The notes under the pieces were generated by a model. The model made no database searches. It was given only the letters and a program-made list of their open reading frames with translations, and was not told the origin of the DNA. Shown piece after piece: positions 62,950 to 64,000 of a stretch of DNA of 64,000 nucleotides (position 1 is the stretch's first letter; the number at the start of each line of letters is the position of its first letter). The position numbers and the translations under genes were made by a program. Source of the stretch: Mesocentrotus franciscanus (taxonomy: Eukaryota; Echinodermata; Echinoidea; Camarodonta; Strongylocentrotidae); the NCBI GenBank assembly GCA_037976565.1, contig CP137670.1:14223216-14287215 (forward strand), written 5' to 3'.

Positions 62950-64000
62950 TTGTAACTACATCTATTTGAAAGTATGAGAACTCCTTCCTTAAATGATATT
63001 ATGCGCGTTGAAGACTAAGCCTGGTTATTTGCTTGTTTTCTTGGCTTTAAAGCAAAACAAGTAAGTAAATGAATTAGAAAGAAAACAGAGCAATAAGTTC
63101 AACAACAACAAAAACATGGAACTATATAATGTGCATTTATTTAATCAGATTTCTAAACATACTACAGTGTTCGATTGAATTTGGTCATATTATAATCTTT
63201 AACGAGAAACTTGTGGTATAAAGATAAACCAGTATTAAAGATACTATGTCCCTTTTGCAGCCAACATCAAATTCCGTATTATTGGACCATGTGGATAGTA
63301 GACTGGCTGGCTGTAGACCATATTTGAATATACCAATTGGGTAGTAGACGAACTAGTTGTAGACCAAACGGCTATAAGCCAATTAAAATTCAATGGCAAA
63401 CATATTGGTGAGATCTATTTTCGAATGCCATCAAAACTATTCTTTATTAAATTCGTTAGGAGGTTTGAATAGAATCTCTATAGATTACAATATTAGAAAG
63501 AGAGGAAGGTCTGTACGTGCCTCGTACATTGTTCTTATGACGAAATTCAACTGTTGATCTCCATTGCTTGTTCCATTAGTCTACTGAAGCATTCAAACGG
63601 TTAAGAAAGGCGATTTATGCATATTATATCAAAATTGAAATTCGGTTGCCAAGATTGGGAGGCTGGACGTCTCTAAGAGCCGATTGTCAATTGTAGGAAG
63701 ATGTATACTCCCTTAAAGGGACTGTCAGAAGTTGATAACATGAAAACATCCCCCGATGTGCGAATAATTCACCCTCACAAAACCCTCCTGTTTCTGTTGA
63801 AAGTCAATGACAAGAAAAGTAACAACACAAACAAATAAACATTAATAAAATAAGAATTTTGGTTCTTGTCTTGTTAAACAAATAAAATCACAAGATTCGA
63901 TACTGATAGCCCTATATACATATTTCTTGGCTTTGATTGGTCAAAGGTAAAAAAAAATCAATGTAATAAATCTTTAGACAATTTAAAGCTACAGTTTAGC
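62950..64000. repeat. segmental duplication unit 4 (start only)
   Basis: Begins CTATTTGAAAGTATGAGAAC. It lacks the SINE block and passes from AACTTGTGGTATAAAG almost directly into the foldback remnant (63275-63375: ATTGGACCATGTGGATAGTA). It then continues with TACAATATTAGAAAGAGAG and CTGTTTCTGTTGAAAGTCAA, as in units 1-3 upstream of the small gene's 3' end. A fourth gene copy would be expected 1-2 kb beyond the window. Confidence 0.8.

Larger units (their letters stand above)
52650..62950. repeat. segmental duplication unit 3
   Basis: About 10.3 kb from TATTTGAAAGTATGAGAACT (52652) to the next identical junction (about 62957). It carries gene copy 3 at 55267 and unit-specific insertions at 57021-57553, 57644-57834, 58048-59879 and 60998-62069, together about 3.6 kb. 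Without these the unit would be close to 6.7 kb. Confidence 0.85.

Overview
This is eukaryotic, intron-rich, AT-rich DNA, probably from a marine deuterostome invertebrate. An echinoderm such as a sea urchin or sea star is my best guess. The guess rests on a BEL/Pao retrotransposon, tRNA-derived SINEs, very many foldback and miniature DNA transposons, TAGGCCTA-type words scattered throughout, and an LDLR class B/EGF multi-exon gene with phase-1 exons. No bacterial features are present. Species assignment is inference only.

Left part (1-6.5 kb): the 3' end of a BEL/Pao element (integrase plus DUF5641 C-terminal domain, frameshifted), its long non-coding tail with a candidate LTR start, then a 2.3 kb satellite of about 44 units with 51 and 56 bp variants.

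Middle (6.8-33.1 kb, + strand): one gene spread over about 26 kb. Three well-supported exons encode YWTD-type beta-propeller blades (6822-6971, 20608-20747, 21520-21809), followed by five EGF exons (29184-33052). The third propeller exon carries an in-frame TAG, and splice phases do not join between some exons, so the gene is either incompletely found or decaying. Its introns are packed with transposons: a 6.3 kb Helentron-like element with two 3' termini, a CR1/L2-like LINE corpse, SINEs and at least ten foldback/MITE-like elements.

Right part (33.2-64 kb): a tandem segmental duplication with three complete units and the start of a fourth (about 33.2-44.7, 44.7-52.6, 52.6-62.95, 62.95 kb onward). 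Each complete unit carries, on the minus strand, one copy of a small gene that I do not recognise. It encodes 105-144 aa, with an N-terminal Gly/Ala-rich hydrophobic helix followed by a predicted beta-rich domain. The copies differ by a 7-nt indel that changes the C-terminus and by an in-frame N-terminal insertion. The units act as internal controls: sites occupied by transposons in one unit are empty in another, which lets many insertions (piggyBac-like at TTAA, hAT-like with 8-bp duplications) be read to the base.

The most notable items are the tandem small membrane-protein family, the nested and back-to-back transposon insertions resolved by the paralogous empty sites, the Helentron with duplicated termini and repeated CRE/octamer motifs, and the in-frame stop in the propeller exon. 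All similarity statements come from reading the sequence; no database search was run.
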